60,000 nucleotides of DNA from Glandiceps talaboti (taxonomy: Eukaryota; Hemichordata; Enteropneusta; Spengelidae): the NCBI RefSeq assembly GCF_964340395.1, contig NC_135565.1, forward strand, positions 21,987,209-22,047,208, given 5' to 3'. Of this stretch, positions 11,780 to 26,100 are shown one piece after another. Below the pieces are notes generated by a model. That model made no database searches, was not told the origin of the DNA, and saw nothing but the letters and a program-made list of their open reading frames with translations. The position numbers and the translations under genes are program-made. Each line of letters starts with the position of its first letter. Position 1 is the stretch's first letter.

Positions 11780-14700
11780 TCTACTCTGGGACCAGCTTTG
11801 AAAGAGTGATGCTCAGTGTCAACCGATTTTCCTTTACAACCATATCGAGCTGTATGACATTTATGATACAAATGAAATCATCAAAATCTTATATGGAAAA
11901 TAAAGCAATATATCATTTTTGATACAACACATGTTTGCATAGACACTTCGTGTTCTAGGCCTAACAGGTTTGATATAACAAGAAGGCCAGGCTGGAACTA
12001 GACAACTCATATGTGAAGTCAAGATCTACGTGGGTGATGTCTCAAATTTTTTTTTGTGTGTGTGTAACGTACATAATTATCAATATTTAAAAGCCCATAT
12101 TGCCGTTTCACCCAACCTGTTCGTTGCTAGCCTTCACAAAATACACCCCCACCTATGAATGGGTCATAGCTTGTACAAAGTGTGCCCGAAACATTCTGAT
12201 TACCACCAAGTTGATGTTGGGTAATAATGATCTCAGATCCCATTCAGGAGACGACGGTACTAACACTCATATTATTTTTCAGCACTTCGGTTTACATCAA
12301 TTGCCTTTTTTTAAAAATTAATTGTTGTTTTTGTTTTTTAGTTCTCTCCATTTTTCATTTGCCTTTAACTTTTAGTTTTTACACTTTTTCTTTAACCACT
12401 GTTTTTTTCATTTTATTTGTGCTATCACATTATAGTTCAGGGCCGTAGCCTGACCAAATTGCCAAGAGGGGGCAGCACTTTGTCTTGGTGCAATCATACA
12501 TTTAAAATTTAGAAAGGTGCTAATTTACATAAATTTGAATGCAATTTACATAATATATATATTAGCATACGAAATTAAATATCATATGTAAGGCCAGAAA
12601 AAATAACAAATGCTGGCCAACGGGTGACCTAACCCATCACATTGGATAGGTTGGTCGATTTCATTTTTTCACAATGTTTGACAAGGATAATACAAACCAT
12701 ACATAACGTTAGCAAAATATTTCAGGTCGATTTTAGATAGAACTTATTCAGTCATCTTGATACTATCTGTTGCAATTTGTCTGCATGGCTACAGTTAGGA
12801 AATGTACGCAGTTTAGTGCGGTTAAACAATTGCACCCTCTCTTCTCAAAAAATGTTAAGCCCCGCCAATTGAAACTCAAGCATTATTTTAGCCACCCCTT
12901 CTGATATTAAAATCATATGGTACAATGATGCATAAGAGAAAACCAACTACAATAATACTCCGAACGAGATTACTTTACACAGGATGTGGATTTCACATTC
13001 ATAAGGAGATGTCTCTAATTAGCTCTAACCTATACAGGGAGGTACTCCACCAGACACCTTCCATCTTGTTTTAGGGGAAAGATAATTGTCACCTTGATTG
13101 CTACTGATTGGAAGGAGAAAACTTAAAGTGTGGAAAAAAGACAGTGTAGGAGGCCATTTAGAGGTATAAAATATCAAACCATAGACATAATTTAAAGTCT
13201 TACAATGCTTGAATATGGTAATAAAGTACCAGAACTGAAACAATTATGCTATACATTACATATTATCTGGAAGTGTATTTTGTTGTGGCAAAGGTGAATG
13301 CTATTTTGCGGATGTGCACTTTGTAAATGACTTCTCTTGAAGTTTAATTTGGTTCCAAAAAATTCAAAAGCGAAACATTTCAAAACTTTCAGACTCTTGA
13401 TGGCCCAGTGACTGCTCAGCATACTATAATGGTCGTAAACTTTTGTTCAATTCGTTTTAGTGCACATTGGATATGCAACAGCTTAATTTAATCTCAATTC
13501 ATGCTTGTATGCATCATCAGAGCCAAGTAACCACTGTATAAGGTATTATTTAATTTGGAATAGACTCAAATGTGTGTGTTACATGAACTATTGAAATATC
13601 CTTAATTTTGAAAAAAAATGCGAAGACCGCATGAAGATATATTGCCCATCACCAGAAAAATATATGGATGGTGCTTTCTCAAATAAGTAACACAACAAAA
13701 TAATCATTTTCTTAACCCAACTCCTAAAACTTTTATGGTTGCATTTATGTTTGAACCCAAGGTGAACTCAGTGGATTCTCCTTGTTATCATCATTATAAT
13801 GGAAATGGAAGTTTGGATTTTGATGTCGAAGGTACAGCTCTATTTACAAATTCAAGGCCATTTTTTCCATAGCAAATTCTCGCTTCAAAATGAATTGCGG
13901 AATAACGGTCGTGTCAGTGTGCAATGAGATAATTATATCAAACATTTTAACCAAAACAACGTCGAACACAATTATTGAAAGTGGGTCTTCAAAGAGTGGA
14001 TCTTAAGCTGCGTACCTAGTTTAATAGTTTCTTCAGGGCCACCAAATATTCCAAAAAGAGATTTGCTGTTTTATCAGTATGGAATGTTTAAATATAAGAT
14101 CGAGCGCATCGTCGGGGTCACGGCACGCAGCATAGCAGGCGACCTCACGTTGAACGACTTTTTCCGTCTTTCTTTGAGTTTCACTCGCTGACATTATAAT
14201 TGCGACTTGCTATCTTCAAATGAAGGAGACTTTCAAGACTGTACTGTTACTCGAGGAAAATGCACAGTGCATGTGCGCACTTCTTTTAATTTGCTGCAAA
14301 AAGTTACAATTTTTAACTGGACACATTTTAGTCAAAGTTAAGCCAGCGTACAATAGAGATATAAGATACATATTAGCGAGGAGTCAGTGTACAGTCAATG
14401 GCGAACCATCAATTTAAATCGCGTATGCTAGGAATCGTGAATAACGATTTTAAAAACATTGCTATGTATTCACATTCAAAAGCAGCTTTTTTTCTTTCTT
14501 TCCCCCCAAAAAATCTCAGGGGGGCAGCTGTCCCCCTTGCCCCCCTGCAGGCTACGGTACTGTAGTTCAACCTACATTTATTTTATTTTTGTCTTATTTC
14601 CAAATTTTGCACTCCTCAGAGACTTTAACCTTATTTGAGATTCCCGAGGAAGGTCTTCTATGTAAGATAAACCAAAACGTCGAAGAAAGTTTTTTTTTTT

Positions 14701-14843
14701 CATTCATTAAATTGAAATTACCGATTTTGCCAAAATTTACTGTCCTTCTTCAAGCCCTGACTAAACCAACATCAACAAAGTATAATTGATCTAATTGTAG
14801 TTAAACTGATCTAGTACCTTATTACAAAAACTTGTTTTTGTAG

Positions 14844-15383
14844 GATCCCACAAGATGTCAGAAACAGTAGTTTGGTTGGTTGGTGCAGGAGTACATGCCA
14901 TAGAATATGCCAAAGTACTGGCAGATTTGAAAGTTAAATACGAAGTGATTGGTCGCGGAACTCAAAGTGCTGCTACATTTCTGGAGCAAACTGGCCATTC
15001 TGTACATCAAGGAGGCTTGGATCCCTTTTTGGCTTCACACCCAATATCAAAGTACGAGAATAACGTTGCTGCTATAGTAACCGTAACCATCCCAAACCTC
15101 GCTAATTGTACCATACAATTAATACAACACGGCGTCAATACTATTCTACTAGAAAAGCCAGGCGGCCAAAATAGTGGAGAGATCGCTGACATCAACAATT
15201 CTGTAGAAAATGCGAAGACAACTGGGAGAGATGTCAAAGTACGTATGGCTTATAACCGACGCTTCTATGCATCTGTACGCAAGGCTGTTCAATTGACGGA
15301 GGATGAAGGTGGTGTCACATCATTTTTATTTGAGTTCACTGAGTGGTCTCACATCATAGCCAGTTTGCAACACCCACAATCAG
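14844..15383 (+). CDS. Tandem oxidoreductase, exon with start codon (coding from 14855)
   Basis: The acceptor TTTTTGTAG precedes 14844, and the ATG is at 14855 (ACAAGATGT, purine at -3). It encodes residues 1-176: the first Rossmann fold, the EKP signature and the start of the alpha/beta C-terminal domain. The donor is CAG|GTAAAT and the exon ends in phase 1. Confidence 0.85.
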
Positions 15384-15553
15384 GTAAATCCAAAGATTAT
15401 CTCTCCTGCTCAGCCACAATTTTGTTATCAGTCTTGGGTTCATTCATTTTGCCAACCTTTGATTTCATCATATGCTGACATAAATGTAACATTATTTGGT
15501 ACATGAATGCAAACTAAGAAATGTTGTTTTTTCGTTAGAACAGTCTCATTGAA

Positions 15554-15635
<82 letters not shown>

Positions 15636-17725
15636 TGTATATAATATCAAATGCTATTACTATATTGGTGTACTTAAGTCATATGTCATATATGTTTCAC
15701 TATAGGCAGATATGAAAATATTATAAACACAATTATTTCTTCTTCCTTGTGTTTCTATTTTAATAGTAAAACAGAGTTGGTTTCTTGGTAATAGTCACGT
15801 TTTGGATTTGGCATTCTTCCTTGGAGGTCAACCCAAAGAGATTACTTGTCACAATACAGGCGCAGGACAGGTAGCATGGCATCCACAGTCGGCTATATGG
15901 GTTGGTTCGGGTGTGTCTGAGACAAATGCCTTATTTTCATACCATGCCAATTGGGCTGCACCAGGCAGATGGTGGTTGGAGGTAAATAGTCTTCTCACAC
16001 ATCATAGATGAATCATGATTTTGCATTATTGGGTTAAAATTCGATTACTCATCTGTATTTACTTTGTTCATGATTGGATGAATAGTGTAGGTATTTCAGA
16101 AAACGTGTGTAAATAATGTAAGTATACAATTTTTGTAGTAATATGTTCATTCCCACTTTTATTACACTTGAATGACATGTCCATTTGTGTGGTTGCTAAC
16201 CATCAAGTAAATTACAGTGTGGGAATGTTATATGTGCAAATCATCATTCACCAGAGTTACTTGACGGGTTAGTTTATTGATTTGACATACCAGCATGTCC
16301 TTACATGTCTTTAACACCGTTAACTATAAACCTTTCAGGTACTAACCTGCAAGAATCGTTACATTTTCCGCCCCCTTGAGAAGTTGCATGTGACCCACCT
16401 TGGATCAATCAAAGTAGAAGAAGTTGAAATAAACGATAGTCTGGATAAGAAATTTAAACCAGGATTGTGGTTACAAACAAAGGTAAAAAAATACCGCCAA
16501 TGGCGTTGTAGCACAACTGTACAGTTTTTAAATATGTTTATCCATATGGTAGTCCATGCTAACAATAAGTGTTCATTTGGTGAATGACTATCCAGTTGCC
16601 TATCCAACCATGTTGCTATCTTTACGATATATGCTATCATTTGGCTGTTGCTATGGACGTGGTCTTGTTGCTAGGCATATTTACATACATTTTTTGAATG
16701 TTTATTCAATTGTCTATTAATCCCCTTGTTATCTTTGCAATATATGTGATCATTTGGCTGTTGCTATGGGCGTGGTCTTGTTGCTGGGCACATTTGCATA
16801 CATTTTTTGAATGTTTATTCATGTCTTTCTATTCCTGTTGTTATCTTTGCAATAAACATGATTATTTGGATGTTGCTATGGGCGTGGTCTTCTTGTTAGG
16901 CAAATTTACATATATTTTTGAACGTTTATTCAATTGTCTATTAATCACTGTTGTTATCTTAATGAAATACACGACCGTTTGGCTGTTGCTATGGGCGTGG
17001 TCACGGTTGCTATGGTATTTGCATACATTTTTTGAATATTTACTCATTTGCCTACCAGATGATGTTGTTATTTGACCAAAATATACTGCCATTTGGTTGT
17101 TGCTATGGGCGTGGTCATGGTCGCTAGGGCCAATTTTGTCAAAATGTTTTGGAGAATAACACTCAGAAACATCTCACCAAGTTTCAGACTCGGTGACCAA
17201 GTACTTTTTGAGGTATAAGTTTTTGACCAAAAATGAACATTTTTATACCTAATTTGCATATCACTCATGGAATCATGGTATGCTTAATATTTCTTCGTCC
17301 ATACATCCCTAGATACATTCCCATTAAATTTCGGCCCAATCTGCTTAGTAGTTTTGGAATTATAGATTTTTAATCAAAAAGACACATTTTTAGCCCTAAT
17401 TTGCATATCACTGTTGGAATCAACCCATCATGAACAAATCTTACTTTACTTCCCCTTAAGAATGTTCCGCACCAATCTGCCAAGTAGTTTCTGTGTTTAA
17501 GTTTTTTGACCAAAAATCACATTTTTTGACCCAAATCACACACCTGTGATGCGATCATTTTGATTTGAACAATTTCCCAACTAGGCACCCAAGGTAATGA
17601 ACCCACCAAATATCATGGCAATCGGTTCAGCGGTTTTTGACTTTAAGTTGTTTACACACACACACACACACGCACACACACACACGCACGCACACACGCA
17701 CACACACATCCACACACACACATAC

Positions 17726-17780
<55 letters not shown>

Positions 17781-20700
17781 GCGGGGGATCCCTATAGCAC
17801 TACTGAACCTCAGTTCAGTTGTGCTAAAAATCATTAAAACTAGAAAACCACTCGAGTAAAAGAAATGGTATTCAAGCCCCCCAATCTGTCTTATCTTAGA
17901 ATTAGACCAACTCATATGCATACCAGTCATACCCGTTTGTGGCCAGACAAATACCTTATGTCAACAGTGTTCAAACTGAAGTTAGGTATTAAAACAAACT
18001 TTTCACCCCGGACTATTTTCCGTACAATCGATAGTTGGGTATCTGACACAACCATAGTTCATGAGCAGATTTTCAATTCATGGAAAACTATTTTAACACA
18101 AACATTCCTCGTTTTTTGATATTTTTACTTCCATTCAATTTATAAGTTATCAAAACAAATAATCCCGCACATGAATACCATGTATGGCTGCAATTAGTCT
18201 GAGCTCAGACCACTAGAAGAATCTCAGCCAGGAGTTGATTGAGGATGTTTAAAACTGTATGCCAACCCAATAATCTGTAAGCGAATTGCATTGTGCACAT
18301 TGGCAACATTTGTGGTCCATTAAGGAGGGATGTGTCAAATTAAAAAGAAAATCGATAGCTTTTTCTTATGCTTTGCATACTTAAACATTGATATCTGAAT
18401 ATGTAAAAAAAAATGCAGAGAAAATACTATGTCACCACCTTTGTTTTCAGGATAATGACCGTTTCTTGTATGTACATATATATTTTTGGGTCAAAATAAG
18501 TAGATTTACAACAATTAACTACAACATGATTTTTGACAATCAAAGATTATCCCCCAGAACACCAAATGAACGTATGTATTTAGGTGCAATGTATAGTACG
18601 TCCAGATATATTTTTTTTGAATTTATATTTAGTATTTCATAAAATATTATGTTATTCTATCTCCAGCTGCTTTACTATTTTTTTAAAGAAAAACATAAGG
18701 AAATTGCAAAAAAGGATAAAAGCCTGTGATAGATTTTTTATACGCTGTATGTGTAAATTGTACTATTCTAGCTACTTATCAATGACAAACAAATATGGGG
18801 TCACCACGTCCGTTTAAATTCTAGAATTGAAATTGTTACCCCACACCCCATCTAAATGTTGACATTTTCAACAGAAATATCTCATGAAATTTTCTAGAAT
18901 TTTAACAAAAATTAAAATGAGCTTGTTTATCTTTGCACCTACGTATAATGTACCAATACCCCTTTATAATTAGGCAACACAAACCTTTGTGTGTATGCTA
19001 ACTTGAAAATGCCAGTAAAACATGTAACCCCAACCCCATCAAAATTTCAACATTTTGGCTAAAAATCACATGAAATTATACAATATTGTAATACACAGGC
19101 ACAAAGGGATATTTCTATCAGTACATATGTATGATAAATCAACTGAACTATTCATGTGCAGTTTATTTATTTCTCCAAAAATCAAAGTGGTCATGATATT
19201 GAAAATTAGACCCCCAACCGCACCCCCACCCCATCCAAATTTCAACATTTTTGGACAGAATACACGTTAAAATGCATAATATTGGGACAAATAGGCACCA
19301 AGAGATAGTTGTCAGTACACAATTATGTATGATAAATCAACACATTAGGGGCTAGGTCAATAGTTCAATGTAGGATAAACAGCTAAAAAGTTTTAGTGAA
19401 CCCCCAACCCCTACCCCCTCTAACTTAAATGGCCAAAATTGAAAATGTCCATCCAATTTCAAATCAGAATGTAGTAATGCAATGAATACAATGCCAGTAT
19501 GTAGTTAGAAAAAAACAGTTCTTTTGTTGGCACTTTATTTTAGTGCTGTGCTATAGTGAAAATTCTACCATTTCTCAATTTGGGGAAATTTTTAAAAAGA
19601 AATAATTGCATGTTTAGAGATACAAACAGACCCATTAAAAGTAAAATAGTTTCTGTAGGATGAGAGCAAGACAGCTAAGAAACACCCTAAATGTAAAGAT
19701 TTTTAGATTTTCACCCTACATTGAAATATATATTGATCTCGCACCTTATATCTCCATTGTTGAAACAATTAAATGTTAATTTCATATAATGAAATTGCTA
19801 GTGTTTATTGCGGAGTGTGGTCACCATGAAAAATAGGAAATAACCCATCAAATTGAACTATAAATAATACTATCATTAGCTGTTGATCCACTGAACATGG
19901 CATCCAGTATATGTACCTCTAGCTCTTCATATGTGGCACTGCACTGTTAGGAACCAATAGCTACAATGTATGCTATTAGATGTATTTATCGATTTCGGAT
20001 ACATAAATACATGTAGAACCCCTCGGCCCTCATTGAAACCTTTATAGTAATGTTACCATGGATACTTCTTTTATGGGGAGACAATGTAAATAGTTTTTAT
20101 ACAACTTGTATAATTTTTTGCAATTTGAACTGCATGCTTTATTATATGTAAACACTCGACCCACTCGAGTCAGTGTGACTATAGTACTAGTATAGTTGGC
20201 GAGACAGATAAATCTATGTTTGGTTGAATACATCTACTTAAAAACAAACTATAAATTCATTAATCTAAAATTGGCAGGACGTTACTATACTGATACAGGG
20301 ATGTATAATGTCCGGGGTTCTATCGGGAATGAATACATGTGTCGGTAACTCTAGTCCTAGATACCGTAGCCGATGACTACAAATCGGTCTTCGAGTTCAA
20401 GTGTCGGTCTTCTAGTTCAAGTGTCGGTCTTCTAATTCAAAAATCGGTCTTCTAATTCAAGTGTCGGTCTTCTAGACACTTGACCCCTAGTCCTGCTTGC
20501 AGACGGTGCATGCTTGGAAGAGACGACTTATGTCGTATGCCAGCAGAACTACTATTAGACTCCAAGCAGAATACCGACAACAGAATAAGTGTTGGAAGCC
20601 TCTTACAAAAGTGTACTGTTATCAATTTGTTATATGGTGTATTTATGGCCGGTAAATGACAGTGTTGTTGGGGTTGCATAATCAATTTTACTGGAGTTCA

Positions 20701-23137
20701 GGGACTGAAGTTTCTCCACTGGCGCGACGCGACCTAACCACTGATTAAGAAAATAGTGACGGAAAACATATAAAATGCTAAATGATGTTTCAGCTGATAA
20801 ATGGCAAATTTGCTTCGCAAAACATCTTCAGTATGCTAGGGAAGTTTTTGAAAAACTTTCTTGGTAGAGTTGACTTCTCAGACAGAGATCAGAGGCCTCA
20901 GACAGAGGTCAGAGGCCTCTGTTACAGAGGTCGCGCACAGAGGCCCCTCTGTCTGAGAAGTCAACTCCACCAAAAACTTTGCGTAGTCTGATGATTTTAT
21001 GTTTTGCTTCTATGGTACTGAGAGTTGATTACTTACATACATATCAAGTCTAGAATTTATCAAACAGCTTCTGGTAGTAAAGCTAATTTTCTTCGCAAGG
21101 ACTTCTGAAACTCAATTATACGAAATTACCTTCCGTTCACCCCCTAAATCTCCAAGAGTACGTATATGCTCTAACACTTCATTTCACATCAAAACACTTC
21201 CGGGTTTGTTTCGCGCGAGTTTCAGTCTGAGCCAAAAGTTGCGTCGTTGACGTAATTCAAATTTGACACTTCCTACCTTAAGTAGCTGTACTAAACCTGA
21301 ATAAGAATGCGTAACATGGGCTGTTTCCCAGCGCACTGATTTTGTCCATTCTCGCAAACCAAAGCTCTTGTTTCTTCCGCGACACTGCAAGTTCTGGTAT
21401 CTGATCTTAGAGCTATGAAAGCGTTAGTTCAGCTTAGTAATAAATATTCATGAGTAATGACGTCATGACGATCCATACGTTCTGTAGTCAAGCATGTTCA
21501 TTGTATGCGTGTATTTAACGCTGGTCGGCAACTATTTATACTTATACTCTGTGACTTATACCTAACGTCACTGTGAACCAATGTCAATGTGACTAAATAC
21601 GCCTGTTTATAGGGCCATTCCCTTGAAGCAAACAGTATTTTCTGACAATATACAGAGGCTGTGGTTTACGACAAATGATTTTGTGTTAAAGACATATTGA
21701 AAATAATATTTGCAGGTCTAATCGTGGATTAGTATGATAGAATCTTCTTTGTCTAATCTGCAGCTGACTTTGGAAATCCGAGTAATGTTTATTTGTGTTC
21801 ACAGTGAGATTTAAAATATCATTTTATGTGTGTGCGCCTTATCAGTCTTTGTATTATGTTCATGTAATGTAGTGTAATGTAATGTAATGTAATGAATGTA
21901 ATTATGTTCATGTTCATGTAAACACATTTTGAGACGTGATAGAAAACGTTGTTACCAAATTGAAACTCTTACTCTACTCTGTGTCTTAGTAACGTATAGA
22001 GAATCTTTTCAAACAGCTTCTTCTTTTGACGTTTTCAGCAGTCGTGTCAACAAATAAACAAGTTGAAAAACAGATTTTGAAAAAACATTACACGTGTCTA
22101 GTTCTCCTTGTTGGAGATAACATCCTCAATGTTTGGGGGCGAAATTGTATTATCAATACAGAAATTGTATTAGCATCGTGACATCTTATCTACTACAGGT
22201 AAACACTAAAATCCGTGTTCGTGAAGGTTTTCTAATATTTATCTTCACAGACATTTCTGAGTAACCCTGATGATAAAGCCCTCCTGCCCCTTGACAAACA
22301 GTTATCTATTGTGCAGAAATTCTATGAACCAATGAGAGGACCAGATGTTGTATTACCAGCCATACTCATAGTCGGTAAGTTGAATATATGAACAGAGACA
22401 GATTATAGAAGGACACTTAACCTGGTTGTCTGAAATAAGTGACTTGTGTATATCCTGTTGGGATAACCACATGTGGCCTGTTAGTACTGTACTGTACTGT
22501 ACTGTACTATACTGTACTGTACTGTACTGTACTGTACTGTACTTCATTTTATCGTACTGTACTGTATTGTACTGCACTGTACTGCACTGTACTATACTGC
22601 ATTTTACTAAACTGTATTGTACTGTGCTGCACTGTACTGTACTGTGCTGCACTGCATTGTGCTGTACTGTAATGTATGTATTTTACTATACTGCACTGTA
22701 CTGCACTGCACTGCACTTTACTGTAACATACTCTGCTCTGCTCTACTCTAAACAGAATTATCAAGTTTCATGGAATTTCGTGAATCACTTAGAATTATAG
22801 GAGAAATGAAGTTTCCATTGTATTTAGATCATGGGACATGGTGTGTTGACACTAAGATAGACAGAATTCAACTCAAGGCTAATATGATATTATAAGACAC
22901 GTCGTTTACAATTGGACCCTTTGTCAGTCACATGGAATAGTAATAAAGTCTTGCTATTCTTTTATAGTGCAGTAAAAACAGACCTCAGGGGACAACAATA
23001 TGCATGGACTTTGTGATTTTAATGGCTTAATTTTGTTTACTATACAACTGGTAATCAACATTGTAACTTGTATACCTCTGCATCCACAGTACGCAGTATT
23101 TTTGTAGTATTGTTTCTTTTGCAATTGATGTTGCCTG

Positions 23138-23193
<56 letters not shown>

Positions 23194-26100
23194 TGCGTGT
23201 GTGTGAAATCATCTTTTCGCATGAGTGAAACACCAAGGTATCTTCATTTCCCCTGTAATTCTGGATGACAAACGAAGGCTTGGAGAAATTGACAGTACAT
23301 ATTGTCATGCTAGTGTTTAATGTTGTGTGAAGCTACGCACGTCGTTAATATACCCCCTTTCGTGAGTTAATTACTACAAAACTGTTGTTTTAACGCAGAT
23401 GTTACTTTTAATGCTTTCACCCTGGAATAAATCCTTTGTTTGAAGTAACATAAAATATTTATGCATTAATTTTCTTTTGTTTCCAAGGTGCTGGCAATAT
23501 AGGCTCTCGCCACCTGCAATCACTTGCATGCGTACAAATTGCCATTGACATTGTCGTTGTCGAACCGCTCCAGTAAGTGCCTTAACACTAACAATAAGTA
23601 TGATTACATTTAGTCATTTTGTCTTGATTCTGTGCCAGAATGCTGACTTAAGTTAACCTGTTCACATACTGTAGATATGGTTACAACATGGGCAAATATG
23701 AAGTCGTCTCTTCTATTAAACTGGAAAATAGTCGTAAATTACCTTTTAACGGAACACTGAGTTCCACTAGTTACAATATTAATATGTATGGGCAAACAAA
23801 TACACTGGCATACATTCTAAGTCCAGTGCTATATAGATAGACCGATACAAAAACCAAAATGCCTATAAGCCATTATTATTTTCTGATAAACGTTTCTCTC
23901 TTCAGGGCATGTCGAGACCGCGCCAAGTCCATCTTTGATGCTGAAAAGAAAGTGAATAATCAGACTAAAGTTAAATACTTGCAATCCATAGATCAGATTG
24001 CAGCTGTAAAGGAGTTCGACGTTGCCATCTTTGCAACCACCTCTACTGTAAGACGAAAAGTCATTGAAGAAACCCTAGAACATTGCAAACTTAAGTGCGC
24101 AATTTTGGAAAAGGTAAATTATGTTATTATGTTATAATGTTACAGTGCCGATAGAAAAGTTTACACCACAAAAACGAACAAACAAAAACCGTTTGTAAAA
24201 GGCTGTTCTCACAATGATTGCTACTGTAACAAAGGGCATATACTGTTAACATATGACCCTGTACAATAACTGAATAGGGCCGTTGTCAAATCTACATGTA
24301 TGAATATAATATTCAAGCTTAGTATAAGCAAGCAAGTCTAGGCAAGCTTACCTGTTCTCAGTACCTCATAATAATGTAAATAAGAAGGACTTGTGTCTAT
24401 TCTCTGTCACACTATTATATTTCACAGGTTCTCTTCCAAACATCCCAAGACCACATTGATGTAATGGCTATGCTAACCAAAGCTAATGTCAAAGCGTTTG
24501 TTGATAGTCAGTGGGTTGCCTTTCCTCTGGGTAAATATTTGAAGGAAAGATTTCCCCAGGTAAAGTAATTGCAATTAGCATCTTCTCCAAAGAAAATACA
24601 CTAATGACAGACGTACTTTCAACATGTGTTGCATTAAGCTTTTGATCCAAACACAAACTTGGAAATTGTTACCTGAAATTTTCGATGTCAACAAATTGCA
24701 TTATTAAGAACACTTGACCTTACGGATAAGCTTATTAGTAAGGGGTCATAGGCGACTGGAAGATTGTATCGTCCTCCGTCTCTGTTTAACGATGGTTGGT
24801 ATGCCAGGTGTAAATTGCTTTCTTCACTCCTCGCTCAAAATTCTTGGTTTCTGTATCAAGGATGTACACTTTGCCGATGTCAACAGAAATTCCTGGCAAT
24901 TCTGCACGTACTGGGAAACTTCTGATGTACTGGAGCTTGAACGCATATGTCAATGTTCAAGTTTGTATTTGGATCAATAGCTTACTGCAACACATTTGCA
25001 AACACAGATGAATTTTCATTGGAAGGTACTTTCGACATTTTAAGACTAACTAGCAGAGCTACTGTGTGATAGTTATCACTCTATAATACTGGAAGATTAT
25101 GGATGCCCACAGCAATGACGTGACGTACTAGAACGTACTCTCATTAATATTTAGTATTACATCTTGGACAGTAATCTGAGTTTGAAGTAAAGGGATGCAT
25201 GTGCCTCAACTTGAGAAAACTTTCTTTTATAGACGCCGTACTACTGTGAGTATAATTATACCTACTGGCAAGTCCACTAAACAAATATATCAACATGTTG
25301 CAAGAACACAATTTATTTGTGTCTTTCCTGGACTGTTGGAAGTACGTCTTCCATTGTATAGTTAATAGTAATATCACTTTGTCAACATTATGTTGAGATT
25401 GTTATCATCGCATGATGAATTAATATGTACGTTAATGTGTATAATTATAGGTTCAAGGGGTTCATTACAATCAATGGTAACTGGGAGCCAAGTATTCTCT
25501 TTTTCAGGCTCCTGTCAATTTTCATATACATGGTGAAGCCTGGGGTATGTGCTGTAATTCTCTCCACTTTGTGTTGTTGTTCAATGTGTTGAATGCAACC
25601 ACTGATGTAAAGATTGATGGAAGTGAGATATTACCCGGATTTGATGCTTCTAAGAGACCCGTAAGTAAAAGCTGGTAGTGATGTCTAAATTAAAGCTCTT
25701 GGGAAATAGATGAAATTTACATAGGTCATAGGTCATCATATTTGCATTGTCTTATTTTAGGAAAAAAATTACCAGGTTTTTGTGTGAATGCCATTAATCA
25801 AGGTTTGCATAAAATATCAAAAACGAATTTTGGCCTTCAAATATTAATTATAATAAAAAAGAGTATTTATATTTTGTGTCAAGCCAACCACTTGTCGATA
25901 GAGCATTATTAGGTCATAGTGATTGCAATATCGGAAGTTAAGGTGTTGAAACCATTTGTCGGTAGAGCATTATCAGGTCATAGTGATTGCAATACCGGAA
26001 GTTAAGGTGTTGAAACCATTTGTCGGTAGAGCATTATCAGGTCATTGTGATTGCAATACCGGAAGTTAAGGCGTTGAAACCCTTTGTCGACAGAGCATTA

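Larger units (their letters stand above)
8561..14843. other. Intergenic and 5' region of the tandem oxidoreductase gene
   Basis: I support no protein gene here. It contains a tRNA-derived SINE-like segment (9560-9720), microsatellite DNA (11077-11185), a short foldback (11699-11779) and AT-rich single-copy-looking DNA. One or more untranslated exons of the gene starting at 14855 may lie here, because a splice acceptor directly precedes its start codon. Confidence 0.4.

Noticed and set aside
14220-14417. Frame at 14220 as an upstream exon of the oxidoreductase
   Set aside because: No homology-like features and no donor in phase before the acceptor at 14843; the Rossmann fold already starts a few residues after the 14855 ATG.
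22353-22800. Frames with YCTVLYCTV-type repeats
   Set aside because: Periodic translation of the ACTGT pentanucleotide array.
24714-24980. 88-codon plus-strand frame in intron 7 of the oxidoreductase
   Set aside because: No domain, no splice consistency with the flanking exons, ordinary intronic composition.
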